Below are positions 38,600 through 49,457 of a DNA stretch of 64,000 nucleotides, one piece after another (position 1 is the stretch's first letter; the number at the start of each line of letters is the position of its first letter). A program made the translations under genes and the position numbers. The stretch spans positions 636,805 through 700,804 of the forward strand of contig PTFA01000279.1 in NCBI GenBank assembly GCA_003342895.1. Direction: 5' to 3'. The notes beneath the pieces are model-generated. The model saw only the letters and a program-made list of their open reading frames with translations. It was not told the DNA's origin and did not search any database. Origin of the DNA: Casuarius casuarius. Lineage: Eukaryota; Chordata; Aves; Casuariiformes; Casuariidae.

Positions 38600-40129
38600 T
38601 CTGTTTCTTGCTCAAAATTGAGCAAAATATTGCATTTTGGCACTTCTCTNGAAAACAAAACAAAATGTTTTTAATAACTTCAGTTTGGGCCTGTCCAAAC
38701 AAGATTTCAAATAAAAGAAAATTCAAGATGTGCTCTCACCAGCTGGGCTTCAGTCTGATCATTTCAAAAATGACAAATCATTTCAAAATAAAATAGTCTA
38801 TGTTACATCTCAAAAAGGTCAGTGTGAAATATACTGCTGCTGTGAAAGGGTTTTTATTTTCTCAATTATAAAATGTCCTTGAAACTGACATCTTCCTGCA
38901 GCCAAGTTTTCCTTTTGATGGAATTGCATTTTCTGATGGAAAATGTTCTAAGCAAACATAAAAAAGATTTAAAAAAATGTGACCAGCTCTAATTGCTGTT
39001 ATGTGCCAAGAGTATGCTGACAGATCCTTTTTTTCCAAGGGAGCAGGAAAACGGAGATTGCCTGGGCTTCCTTTTTTTTTTATTTGGTGATTCAACAAGC
39101 TGCTCGAGAGTTACTGGTATGAATCACTGGCAAGGTCCTAGAAATGATCAAATGAACCAAGTTGTCACGTGAAATAGTAAAGCAAGATGAGGACAGGTTT
39201 TGATGGATAGACTCTGATTTCAGCCCTAATCTACACTGAGGTCATATCCTCCATCTGAGCACCCACTCTCCAGGTCTAGTGTCTGTCACCAAGGAGGCTG
39301 ACTGGGACACACAGGAGCTGGCTGTGCCCCACAGACATGCTATGTGAGGGGGCTACCAGTGACTCAGCTGGCAGGGCACTGGCTCTAGCATGCTTCTCAT
39401 CTCACCCAAATTACTTGTTTAGCATTTATACCTGATGACAGTCACTGTCCCTCAAAAGGGCTTGGGAACAGGAGGGGATGTTCTTTTTCCCATGCCATGA
39501 GCCAAGGAGTTTGCACCTTCAGTGACACCCAGACACACAGAATGGAAGAGGTGCTTCTACAGACCATTTTATTTTAACTTCTGATATGAGATTTCCATGT
39601 TTGACTGGCTCACCTCAGCCAGTCTTGGCTGCAGACACCCCTGAAGTGCTTGTTGCAGACCAACGAGTCACTGAGCACACCACTGTGAGGCTAAATCCAT
39701 GTTTTACTGACCTCGGCCAGAGCCCCCAGAGACCCTGCTGCTTGTCGTGGCTGTCCAGCAGCATTTTTGTATGCATGGGAATACATACAGCTTCCTTTAT
39801 GTCAATGTAGTAGTTGTGTATATGTCCCTTCTAGTCTCCATGGCGGCTCACTTCCTTGTTTAGGCTATTATTCTCTCACAGCTGTAAGTTACTCATAATC
39901 AAAGCACTTTAGTAATAACACAAGATGTTGCTTTATGAATCTGTTTTTGAAAGAAAATCCATATCACTTAGCCTGCATATTGGCTCATTTGAGCATTTTT
40001 TTTGTGTGTGTGTATGTGGATAGTCTTGCATCTTGGTTATGTCTCAAATGAATAGAGAGTAGTGAATACGCCAGGACTATTGTAGGTGCCCTCAAAATAT
40101 AATGAATAAACCAGTTCTAGGACAATATG

Positions 40130-41585
40130 AAGAAAGGTGTCCCCAGTTCTAAATTTCAGGCAAACTCCCCTGAGTAGGCTGGAGGGCAGAGCTGCCTTTC
40201 AAAGGGACCTGGACAGGCTGGAGAAAAGGGCTGACAGGAAACTCATCAAACTCAACAAAAGCAAATGCTAAGTCTCACGTCTGGGACAAAATGACCCCAT
40301 GAACCAGGACAGGCTGATGGCTAACTCACTAAGGAGCAGCTAGACCGAGAGGGAGTCCCAGTGGGGCAAGTTAATGGGGAGTCTGCAGCGTACTCCTGCA
40401 ACACCGAAGGCCAGCTGCATCGTGGGAGGTATTACCAAGATAGCAGCCAGCAGCAGGAGGAGAATGATTTTTTTTCCTCTTTACATAGTGCTGGTGACAG
40501 CCCATCTGGAGTGCTGTGTCCAGTCTGGGGCTGCATAGTACAAGAGAGAGCAACAAACCGGAGTGAGTCCAGTGAAGGCCACCAAGCTGAATGGGGGCTG
40601 AAGCAAAAGACGTATNAGGAGAGGCTGAGGAAACTAGATCAGTTCAGCTGGAAGAAGAGAAGCTGAAAGGTAGATTTTGTTGCCTACAGCTACCTAATGT
40701 GAAGGCACAGAGAAGATGGAGCCGGATGAGGGAGGTGACAGCAGGTTGAGGGAGGTAATCCTCCTCTTCTCAGCCCTGGTGAGGCTGCATCTAGAGTACT
40801 GTGTCCAGTTCTGTGCTCCCCGGTACGAGAGACATGGACAGACTGGANCAAGTCCAGCGGAGGGCTACTAAGATGATGAAGGGACTGGAGCATCTCTCAT
40901 ATGAGGAAAGGCTGAGAGACCTGGGACTGTTCAGCCTGGAGAAGAGAAGACTGACAGGACATCTCATCAATGTGTAGAAGTATCTGAAGAGAGGGTGTAG
41001 AGAGGATGGGGCCAGACTCTTTTGAGTGCTGCCCAGTGACAGGACAAGGGGCAACAGGTGCAAACTGGAACACAGGAAGTTCCATCTGAACAGAAGGAAA
41101 AACTTCTTTACTGTGAGGGTGACAGAGCACTGGAACAGGTTGCCTGGAGAGGTTGTGGAGTCTCCATCCTCGGAGATATTCAAAAGCCATCTGGACACAA
41201 TCCTGGGCAACGTGCTGTAGGTGACCCTGCTTGAGCAGGGCGGGGGTTGGAATAGATGATCTCCAAAGGTCCCTTCCAACCTCAACCATTCTGTGATTCT
41301 GTGGACTCTTCTTGGAGGTGCACGGAGGACAGACATGATGCAACAGACACAAGTTANGCCAAGGGAAATTCTGATTAGATATAAGCAAAACAGTTTTCAC
41401 CATGAGAGTGGTCAAAGGGACCCAGAGGGGCTGTGGAGTCTCCACCCTTGGAAATACTCAAAACTTAACTAGACAAAGCTGGGAACAACCTGACCTATTT
41501 CGCCCTGCTTTGAGCAGGAGGCTGGACTAGAGCCCTCCCAAAGTCCCTGCCAGCCTGAGTTACTCTGTGGTCCCACATGCAGACC
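40130..41585 (+). mobile_element. Older CR1 LINE copy (3' part), split by a younger CR1
   Basis: Two flanking pieces read as one avian CR1 on the plus strand. The left piece (about 40130-40725) carries diverged CR1 ORF2-end/3' wording: a GGACAGGCTGGAGAAA-like start, a CAAACTCAACAAAAGC stretch, a CTGGAGTGCTGTGTCCAGT stretch, then AGAAGATGGAGCC. The right piece (41304-41585) resumes with GACTCTTCTTGGAGGTGCAC, continues with AGGGAAATTCTGATTAGATA and a GTGGAGTCTCCACCCTTGGA stretch, and ends in a diverged tail (TTACTCTGTGGTCCCAC). In CR1 elements the AGATGGAGCC and GACTCTTCT words are adjacent, so the younger element was inserted between them. Two Ns lie in it (40616, 41357). It is heavily mutated, 5'-truncated and not coding. 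Confidence 0.85.
40730..41303 (+). mobile_element. Younger CR1 LINE, inserted in the older CR1
   Basis: This is a 5'-truncated CR1 of about 570 bp containing the end of ORF2 and the 3' UTR. Landmarks in order are GCAGGTTGAGGGAGGTAATC, TGGAGCATCTCTCATATGAG, TGTTCAGCCTGGAGAAGAGA, CACTGGAACAGGTTGCCTGG, GATGATCTCCAAAGGTCCCT and the terminal ATTCTGTGATTCTGTG. The 3' end is sharp because the host CR1 resumes at 41304. The 5' edge is uncertain by about 10 bases (40725-40735). No clear target-site duplication is seen, which is usual for CR1. Positions 40861-41302 are identical to the inverse complement of 43139-43580. A 64-codon frame at 41026-41220 is only a by-product of CR1 3' sequence. Confidence 0.93.
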
Positions 41586-43138
41586 ACCATAATATCTATC
41601 TCTTAGAGACTTCAGATGAAAGAGTTATTCCAGAAATTTCATAGACAGTTCAGGTGAGCTGCCAGTCTCTGGAGGGCAGTAATGATATCCAGACTTATCT
41701 AGACACATAGATCCATGGCCAAGATGGATAAAAAGCTGCCTTCCTAGGGACCAAGGCCTTTCTGATGCAAGCTGGTGGGATGCATGCTACCTAAGCACAT
41801 GTCAGTACCATTCCCAGGCATGATCATTATCTTCCCTCCCCCCCTCACCGACTCCCCAGACTCAACACTTGGTTTTCAGGCCGGCAAAAGATGAATTGAG
41901 CAAAGCTGGCAGGGAGAAAAAGGCAGTGGACAGCTGGCTCAAAGGCACATAGCAGGGAAGCAGCAAAACCTAGCTCTCATGCTCTGTTGCCGCAGGACTG
42001 CTTGAATTGGAGAGGTATGCAAATACTTGACCTTGGGTTACGATAGCCTCCCAGTGCATCACTTCAGATGCTTTATCTTCCTACAAGCACAGTATGTTGC
42101 CTGTCAGAAATGTCCTGTAGATGGAGGGTTTCAGTCACAGAAAAATAGCCCATCATACCATCCTCAGCAGAAAGAAAGTGGACTTCTCCCTGGGCACATG
42201 ACTCGGCAGTCATGTGTGCTTGTAATGCTGATGTGGTAAATTACAGTAGCTCTCCTACCTACCACCTTGTAAAATCTGTCTCCTAGAGCCCTTTCTCACC
42301 TCTCCTTTCTCACACTCTCTGCCTTCCACTGACCGCTTTACCCTAAAACCGATAAAGCAGCCTGTTGTACTTGGACATGGCCAAAGAAGAAGATGTGATC
42401 ATATAGAAGGAATGTCACCTACCTTCTGACTATTGCATGCAGCAGGAGCAGCAGAGCTACTCATAATCGATCAATATGAGAGAGATGTTGTCCTCACCAT
42501 ATCACCATAAACTTCAACAGTGCTGGCAACTCCTGTCCACATTCCCTTGATGTGACTGTGATCCTGGTGGCTGCAACACCGATTCCTGCCTGTGAGGTCT
42601 GAAGCAAAAACCTGATGTTCTGAATTGCACAGGAGAAATAGGAGCATTGGCTGCAATAACCAGCCGCTGGAAAAACACCACATTGATAAGGCAGCAGCTG
42701 TTAGCAAAACCACACAGCAGGCAAAGAGAATCTTTTTAATGGACATGGAAGGAAAGCACAGGGCTGTAGGCCTCATGGGGGAAAAACTGGCTGAACAGCA
42801 GCTTGAATTTAGTTCTAGAAGGAAAGGAGTTCCTATTTTTAATTAATTGATTCATTTGTCCAACCTCATTTCAGCTCAGGATGAAAATTTTGAAAGATAT
42901 CTCCAAAAAAAAAAAAGTGTTGAACTGATGTAAAAAAACATAGCCCATGCATGATGCTGGGTTGGTTTAGCCAAAAGAACTGACACTGTTCTTGTTCCCC
43001 CCTCCCATCTCTGCCTGATGCCTCTTACCTTGGATTTGAAGCTCTCNGAGCTCAGGACTATCTATTCAGACAGCATCTTGCCCTGAAAAAGCCAGGCACA
43101 TAGTGAGATCTCCTAGGTGCTACCCTAGTGCAAATANT
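41586..43138. other. Non-genic spacer between the inverted CR1 arms
   Basis: No gene recognised. It contains an A12 run at 42905-42916 and unique sequence of ordinary composition. Minus-strand frame 42471-42776 (101 codons) has a hydrophobic start but matches no family I know and shows no splice or coding context. Confidence 0.6.
42905..42916. repeat. Poly(A) run of 12
   Basis: A12 in the spacer between the inverted CR1 arms. It could be a retroposon tail, but no body is recognised. Confidence 0.8.
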
Positions 43139-43580
43139 ACAGAATCACAGAATGGTTGAGGTTGGAAGGGACCTTTGGAGATCATCTATTCCAACCCCCG
43201 CCCTGCTCAAGCAGGGTCACCTACAGCACGTTGCCCAGGATTGTGTCCAGATGGCTTTTGAATATCTCCGAGGATGGAGACTCCACAACCTCTCCAGGCA
43301 ACCTGTTCCAGTGCTCTGTCACCCTCACAGTAAAGAAGTTTTTCCTTCTGTTCAGATGGAACTTCCTGTGTTCCAGTTTGCACCTGTTGCCCCTTGTCCT
43401 GTCACTGGGCAGCACTCAAAAGAGTCTGGCCCCATCCTCTCTACACCCTCTCTTCAGATACTTCTACACATTGATGAGATGTCCTGTCAGTCTTCTCTTC
43501 TCCAGGCTGAACAGTCCCAGGTCTCTCAGCCTTTCCTCATATGAGAGATGCTCCAGTCCCTTCATCATCTTAGTAGCCCT
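43139..43580 (-). mobile_element. Younger CR1 LINE, inverted copy identical to the first
   Basis: Minus-orientation CR1, 5'-truncated to 442 bp. On the plus strand it begins ACAGAATCACAGAATGGTTG and ends CATCTTAGTAGCCCT. Comparing it line by line with 41302-40861, I found no mismatch and no indel. The homology ends abruptly at 43580 (TTAGTGCTGC follows, not CR1) and at 43138. A TAGTGC word occurs on both sides (about 43126-43131 and 43581-43586) and might be a target-site duplication, but it is short. An N at 43137 lies just outside the match. Open frames through it (for example 43128-43544 and 43156-43605) are antisense CR1, not genes. Confidence 0.95.
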
Positions 43581-46500
43581 TAGTGCTGCTAACAAGCAAC
43601 TGTAACAAATCCTGGGACTAAAGAAGCCTGCTTTCCTACAGACAGTGTGTATCATGGCTGGTTGTGCACTCTGAAACTTTCCAACCAGTTGGGACTTTTG
43701 GCAGCATGGGCATGGACTCTGTAACACACACTGGGCTGACTCTGTGCCCTCTCTTTGTGGGCAGTGTTGGGTGTCTCTCTTCTAATTCACTGCTTATTTT
43801 TATGAAGCTTGTAGGCACTGCACTGCATTAAAGATGTCTACACCCTCTGTCAAATTTGTTTGAAATTGATTACTGAATTAAAAAGCCACCGAGCACACAG
43901 GTCTCTCAGGTTAGAAACACCATCCAGTCAGCTATCACTCTAAGTGCTGAGGCAGGAAGAAATAAGGGGAGATTATAGAGGAGTTGTTGGTTGTTGACTG
44001 CCTGCGAATTTCCTTTGCAGCTCACCCATTGGCATTTCCAGAGTGGTGTGTGGCCGCATGCCCAGGGAAGGTAGTTGTCTCTGCTATGGGCAGGCAAGCT
44101 GGTGTCTGCCCCCCATCTGTCGCAGAGCCGCACTGTACACTGATGCTTCCAAGCATCCCATGTGCCCTCTGTGTGCCTCAGTGGGGAGCTCCTGCAACCT
44201 GGCTGCATGTTGGTCCACGTGCACAGGCGATGGGAGAAATTCATCTTAGACTGACAGAGCAATGAAAAATGCTCAAGGCTAGCTATATTCCCAAGTGAAG
44301 GCACCGAGAATCAATGGAGGCATCAGGGGGTTATGAAATCCCGCCAGATGGCAGATGTAATATGTAATTAGTCTCTGACCTAGCCTATTATTTGCTGAGA
44401 GACTCTCTGTTCCCTTGAGCTCTGAGACTTTCACAGAGTTTTCTTATTTTTTTTTTTCCTTCCCTCTCTGTGACTGTGTCCAGGGCTCTCCATGCATCTT
44501 TTGAGGCTAATCCACAGTGACACACTACATTATAGGATTAAGTTGGAGTCTTCAGACCCTGGACTTTACAGGTTGATCTTTTCCTAGTAGTAAATCTTAC
44601 CTGTCACTATGGCCTGTCATCTGCTAAGGATATCAGTGTCACTTCTTTGACACCTCCTGATTGAGCCAATATGGGATGAAGGTTTCACTTCAGAGAGGGA
44701 TGGAAGCAGTGAGGTAGCTGCAGTCTTTGAGAGAAGGGTTTCTCTCCTTCCTCTCTGGGATGGCAGAACCCTTTCATGAACTCAATACATGGCCAAAATG
44801 CAGGAGGATGCAGCACTCTGGCACCCCCAAAGTGAAGCTTATTGGAAATGAAGTCTCTTTTAAGCCTGGAGAGAACATAAAAGGACCAATGGCTTCTGAA
44901 GTTGTTCAGAAGTACGTTCATGGTGAACGAAATGACAGGAAAGTTAACTCAGTTTCAAATAGCTGCTTTAAAAAACAGCTGTAGTCATTTTCCCAGTGTC
45001 CTTCTATAGATAAGTAAACTTCCAAGGATCTGTCTTTGCTGAGGAGCTCCCTGTTGGTACTTCCCCCAACTTCTTCTGATCCATCATTCACAGCAGACTT
45101 ACAATCCCTACCTGTTCTCCCTGCTCTCACAACCATTACTTTCCCAAAGGAGGAATTAGACACAGAGAATAATAATCAGCAATAAGCGGCTGACAATTAA
45201 CAATGAACTTGAGCAGGGTGCTTCTGTAGTTCAACAATTGTTTGAGCTGAAATATATGGAGCTGAGAGCATTTCATAGCCGCTCGTGAATGGTATGGCTC
45301 TAAACAGTGGGAATCATTGCAACAGCAATTTATGACGCTATTTCTTTGACTATGATTTCACAGTTCATACAAGTTTGTACACTGCAGTATCATCTAGAAA
45401 TACCAACTTCATCTGGGTGAGGCAGAAACATATAATAGGATTTCTGTCAAATTAGCCTGAGCACACGACAGGAAGTTTATGCCAGCTGTATTCTGGCTGT
45501 GGAGGACAGGTGGTACCTGGTCTGACACAGAGCTTGTAGGTGGAAAGCTAACATGTTGGCTTATTTTTGTATACATGTGAACCAGCAGACCATTTTGGCA
45601 GATCCTCCTCCTCTCAGCTCTTTCTAGCTGGGCTTGTCAGGACAGCATGACTTTACATATCTCCCAAACTGATGGGAGAAGGAAGTACTGGTGGGCAGTA
45701 GAGGTCTGGCAAAAATTGTTTCCATATCTGGCATCTTTCAGGAGCATCACTGCAGATGGTGATATATATTCATAGCACACCAAAAATCGAGGTGAGCCCC
45801 TCTTTCTCCTCCCAGAGAGGTCATGAAAGCAGGCAAACCTGTTTTTTGTTGTTCTTGATGCACATGTGTGTGAATGTGCACTGACTTCTTGTGAAACCAT
45901 ATAACTTTCTAAGTACACCCCAGTCACCATGTCTTCTCATCCAACTGCGCAAGGAGGATCATGCTCCAGCATGCTCAGCACAGAGACACATCCTCACCTT
46001 TGAGCCAGCTGATGCTCTCAGGGCTGCTTCTGTTGGGCAGGTTTTTCCTACAGTACTGCCCCTTGGGGGTTTCTGGAGAGATCAAAGCCTGCATTCCCCA
46101 ACTGGGGATGCTGTTTTTAAGGCTGGGTGTGAAGGCCTCTGTGAGATTTTTAAGGCTCCCTCTCTGGGAAGGTTTCTTCTGGCTCCAGAACAGGCTTTCT
46201 CCTGTGAGGTCAACGTTCAGCTTGCACAGCCATCATCAAAAATCATAAGGCAGACCCTTCATCTGCAAGACCGACTTAAAAATAATGACATTATTTTTAG
46301 CAATATGTAATGATCCTGGAGTCTCTGTATCTGCTTTTTAATTTTTTAAGTTCTAAGTGAAACTTATGTCAGGGCTAGGAAAAATTGCTTTCTTTTTAAA
46401 GAAATATCTGAGTTTCTTCTTAGCAACGTGTCCCAATGTTCAGGCTCTGAGAGAAAGAGCTAGTTTCTCAGGACACATGCTGACATCAGGGAAGGGCAGG

Positions 46501-46660
46501 TAGCACATGACAATCCATTTTCTTGGGTGTGTGATTCTTTCAGCTGATCTCTGTGTCAGGGGGAGAGCATGGGAGCACCTGATGAAAGCCAAGTTACCTT
46601 GCCCAACTTCCAGCTTGCTGGCAATTTGGAGGCAGTTGGTGCATGTGTATTACAAAAGCT

Positions 46661-46690
46661 AAAAAAAAAGGGGGGGGGGGAGGGGGAAAG
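46661..46690. repeat. A9-G11 homopolymer junction, G-rich
   Basis: A9 directly followed by G11, then A and G5. Two adjacent runs of this kind are unusual and error-prone in sequencing. The G runs are compatible with quadruplex formation. Confidence 0.8.
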
Positions 46691-47060
46691 GATGAAAGTA
46701 AAAAAGAAAAGAGGCCCTTCTGGCTGGCAAGGGGATGAGTCTGCTACATGACTGGTTTTCAAGGAGCTGTATGTGTGCGCTCGCAGATCTCAATGTACAT
46801 TTTGCACTCTGTAGCCTGAAGGACCTTCACATGCAGATGAGTTCTGGGAGTGCTAGCTCAAATACCAAGCATGGTATGAGCCATACTGCTGTTCTTCCCC
46901 CTGGCCCTCCTGCTTATTTCAGAGGAAAAACAAATGGGAAAAGGCCCAGTTGTAAATATGTTCATTTAGGTTAAATAAATAAACAGTATTTCCAGTCTTT
47001 CTATTTGCTTGTTAGATAAGGGCTTTCTTCTCTCAGTGAAGGTTTTCTCTCAGATATGAC

Positions 47061-47066
47061 TTTATT
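47061..47066 (-). terminator. Candidate distal poly(A) signal AATAAA
   Basis: The plus strand reads TTTATT, giving a canonical AATAAA on the SYNDIG1-sense strand about 2.4 kb beyond the stop codon. If the nearer ATTAAA is not used, this would give a 3' UTR of roughly 2.4 kb. There is no independent support. Confidence 0.2.
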
Positions 47067-47871
47067 CCATTATGAACTCAGGCAAAATAAGATAGGGACA
47101 TTTCACATAGGCCCAGGCCTAGCCCACGTGGCCTTGTACTTGTACAAGTCCACCAACCCTTCACTCTACCCTTAAAAAGAACCAAGGAAGAAAGTGCCCA
47201 TTCCTCCTCAGTGGAAAAAACAGTCTGCAATGGGACAAAGGTGAACCAAAGTGGTCACAGCCACCTGAGTCTGCAGGGAGCCTGAAAACAAAAGTGGATG
47301 AAGCGAGGATTGCAACATTTGTCCCAGCATGGTTTTTAAAGACATGACACACTGTTTTGGAGAGCTGGCTCAAAGCACCTTAAGTGGCAACCTTGCGCAT
47401 CCTGCTGGAAGAATGAGAAGGCAGCAAATCGTGCCTTTGTCCACTACCTAACCAAACCCAGATACTGAATATTGTGGCAAATACTAGGTGGGGACAGACT
47501 TGCCTGCTGCCTTGCTTCAAAGGAAAGGGCCTTCATGGCAGTTGCTAGAAAAGAAGAGTGAAGAACCACCTTACCTGGCTAAAAAAAAAATGCATTTACT
47601 GGGCCCTAAACTTTAGCAGTGGCTGAGAACTGACAAAGATGAATAGGGAATAAACTGTTGGTCTCCAGACTTAGTTTGAAGCCAAACAAATTAATAAAAA
47701 AGAAGAACTCCAGTGACTGCAACATGCTTTTGGGCCCAGATACAATACTGGCTGGTCCACGCTTCTTCTCCAGTTAGGTGAATCAGTATATTGGGGCAAG
47801 TTTCAGTCTAATGCCTCACATCCATCCAAATAAAGTATCACACGGAGCATCAGCAGTTGTATACCATGTGT

Positions 47872-47877
47872 TTTAAT
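47872..47877 (-). terminator. Candidate poly(A) signal ATTAAA
   Basis: The plus strand reads TTTAAT, so the SYNDIG1-sense strand carries ATTAAA, the commonest variant poly(A) hexamer. It lies about 1.58 kb after the stop codon. The sense sequence shortly downstream includes a modest TG-rich stretch (CCGTGTGATAC). Hexamers occur often by chance in AT-rich DNA, so this is only a candidate. Confidence 0.25.
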
Positions 47878-49158
47878 AAACTGTATAACTAGCAGAAAAA
47901 TAGTTTTGAATGTGTTAGTCCTCCCCCCTAAAAAAAATTCAAAACAAAAATCAGAACAACACCAATCCCAAAACAGAAGAAAAAATTTGTCCCAGAGCAA
48001 AACAGACACAAAATACAGAGCTGGAACAAAAGGCCTTTGATGACGTTCTTGGGTAAAGAAATTATATTGATAAAACACGAGGTAATGAATAATAAAATCC
48101 TTATTGTTTTGATCAGGTTTTTTTCCTCTCTCTGTATGTATATTCATACATATATATCTTCTGATAAATCCTTGGTGGGATGAAATAATAGATCCGGAAG
48201 ACAACAAAATAAAAGGGGTGACTGTGGTGAAGGAGTAAAGAAGAAAATAAATGCGTCATTGCAGTTGGTGAAATAAGAACAATGTTCAACTCCCTTACAA
48301 TATACCATTATGGGGCAGCACAGCAAGGTAATGTCACATGTTATCCCTCCACAGCTATGCTGAGGGTCCCTGGTCCATGGATGAGCTGTGAGCTTGTAAT
48401 CTGAGTGATCTCATTCACTGCTCTGTGTCTGAGCAGTACTTCAAAATGTAGGAAACATTCCTTTGCCTGGTTAATTCCCATGCTTTTCCATGATTTTAAA
48501 TTTTAAATTCATTGGTATTTCAGTTTGCATTTTTTTCTCCTAGGTTTCTTGTGTTTACTTCTGTGCAGGTCTCCACGGTAAGGTAGAACAACCCAAATGA
48601 GCAATGTGCCACAGGATGTGCCATTATCACGGTGTGACTAGATGGAGGAATTCATTTCACAACAGATCCCATGCTACTTTGACCTCACACTCAGTCTGTG
48701 GAGCCAAGTCATGCAGTAACCCCAGCTATTCTGCACTGGGTGGGCCTGTGGATCACATCTTAATCGAAAAACAAGGAAAGGAAAGAAAAATATTTTTCAT
48801 TTCCTTTTCTGCTTCCACGGAAACCTACCAACACAAGAAGAGTAGGTAATACCATTCTATGCTGAGGTGTCTGCTTCACCCTTAGGCAAAAGAGTCCTGC
48901 ATTCAAAAAAAACAACAAAAAAGAAAATATATGCTTCCTCCTGTTGTTATACTGGTCTTTCAGAGAACCAGCCACTGTCCATGCTTTTCCAGATCTTGGT
49001 GCCGTGCTTAAGAAGCAAACTAAGCACAAGCTCATGCCGGCTGTAAAGTTCGGGTCACTGATAAGGTATTCAGAGAACAGCTAGGATGCCAGCTTATTGT
49101 AAACACCATGTTGCAAAGAAAGCAAAGCCAAACACCCCATCCCCCTCAACCTCAAATT

Positions 49159-49227
49159 ATTTTTTTCTCTTTCTTCCTTTCTTCCTCCTTCTTTCTTTTC
49201 CTTCCTTCCTTCCTTTTCTTCATTCTT
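49159..49227. repeat. Pyrimidine tract (TTCC/TTTC)n
   Basis: Almost pure C/T over about 70 bases with CTTCCTTCCTTCC near the end. It would be a purine tract in the SYNDIG1 transcript, inside the probable 3' UTR. Confidence 0.85.
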
Positions 49228-49457
49228 GTAGAGGTGTTCATGAACAGAAGCAAGACTTGTGTATCAGAAACAGTGGAACTATCCTCACCTCAGCCTACCT
49301 TCCCACCCTACAATAATGCACAAGACCATCTTATCCAGTACCTGCCCCCAAGAGGTGTTTGTTTGTCTCTTAATTGTTTTGGAAAACCATGCAGTCTGAT
49401 CTGCTGGGGAATTCTGTAGTGTGGTTCCAGGTGGCTGGTTCTCCCCTNTCCTGAGGC

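Larger units (their letters stand above)
27011..40129. other. Long non-genic stretch with simple repeats
   Basis: No gene recognised in 13 kb. Open frames on both strands reach 145 codons (26907-27344 begins in CR1 sequence) but lack domains or splice context. It contains a T27 run at 31472-31498, an AAAC microsatellite at 36212-36239, a small direct duplication near 38566-38599, and an AT-rich block at 36380-36570 that looks like a conserved non-coding element. Confidence 0.55.
40861..43580. repeat. Large inverted repeat: 442-bp identical arms, 1.84-kb spacer
   Basis: Arms 40861-41302 and 43139-43580 pair by the rule that coordinates sum to 84441. The spacer, 41303-43138, contains the end of the older CR1 and about 1.5 kb of non-repeat sequence. 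Transcription across it would give a long perfect duplex, and replication could extrude a hairpin. The pair lies about 6-8.6 kb beyond the SYNDIG1 stop, on the far side of both candidate poly(A) signals. Whether it is transcribed cannot be judged from sequence. Confidence 0.93.
43581..47854. other. Non-genic flank between the CR1 pair and the probable SYNDIG1 3' UTR
   Basis: No gene recognised. It contains an A9-G11 junction at 46661-46680 followed by more G-rich sequence, and an AT-rich block near 45220-45420 that may be conserved. The part right of about 47045 could be distal SYNDIG1 3' UTR. Confidence 0.5.
47855..49457 (-). other. SYNDIG1: Probable SYNDIG1 3' UTR
   Basis: On the minus strand this is the sequence directly after the SYNDIG1 stop codon. 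No spliced continuation is needed, because the stop lies in the terminal exon. The region is AT-rich and has no long conserved frame. It contains a pyrimidine-rich tract on the plus strand, which would be purine-rich in the transcript, at 49159-49227. The left limit is inferred from the first plausible poly(A) signal (ATTAAA at 47877-47872). A longer UTR reaching about 47045 is equally possible. No transcript evidence is available here, so the extent is uncertain. Confidence 0.4.

Noticed and set aside
41026..41220. Identical 64-codon frame present twice (41026-41220 plus, 43221-43415 minus)
   Set aside because: Explained entirely by the identical CR1 3' sequence. This is the region after the ORF2 core and gives no independent protein.
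40791..41445. Two overlapping minus-strand frames of 181 and 182 codons
   Set aside because: They lie antisense to the nested CR1 copies. The same peptides recur in 43128-43605 because the element is repeated inverted. They are not genes.
42471..42776. Minus-strand frame with hydrophobic N-terminal part
   Set aside because: No family resemblance, no splice context, and ordinary unique sequence on both sides. It is best explained by chance.
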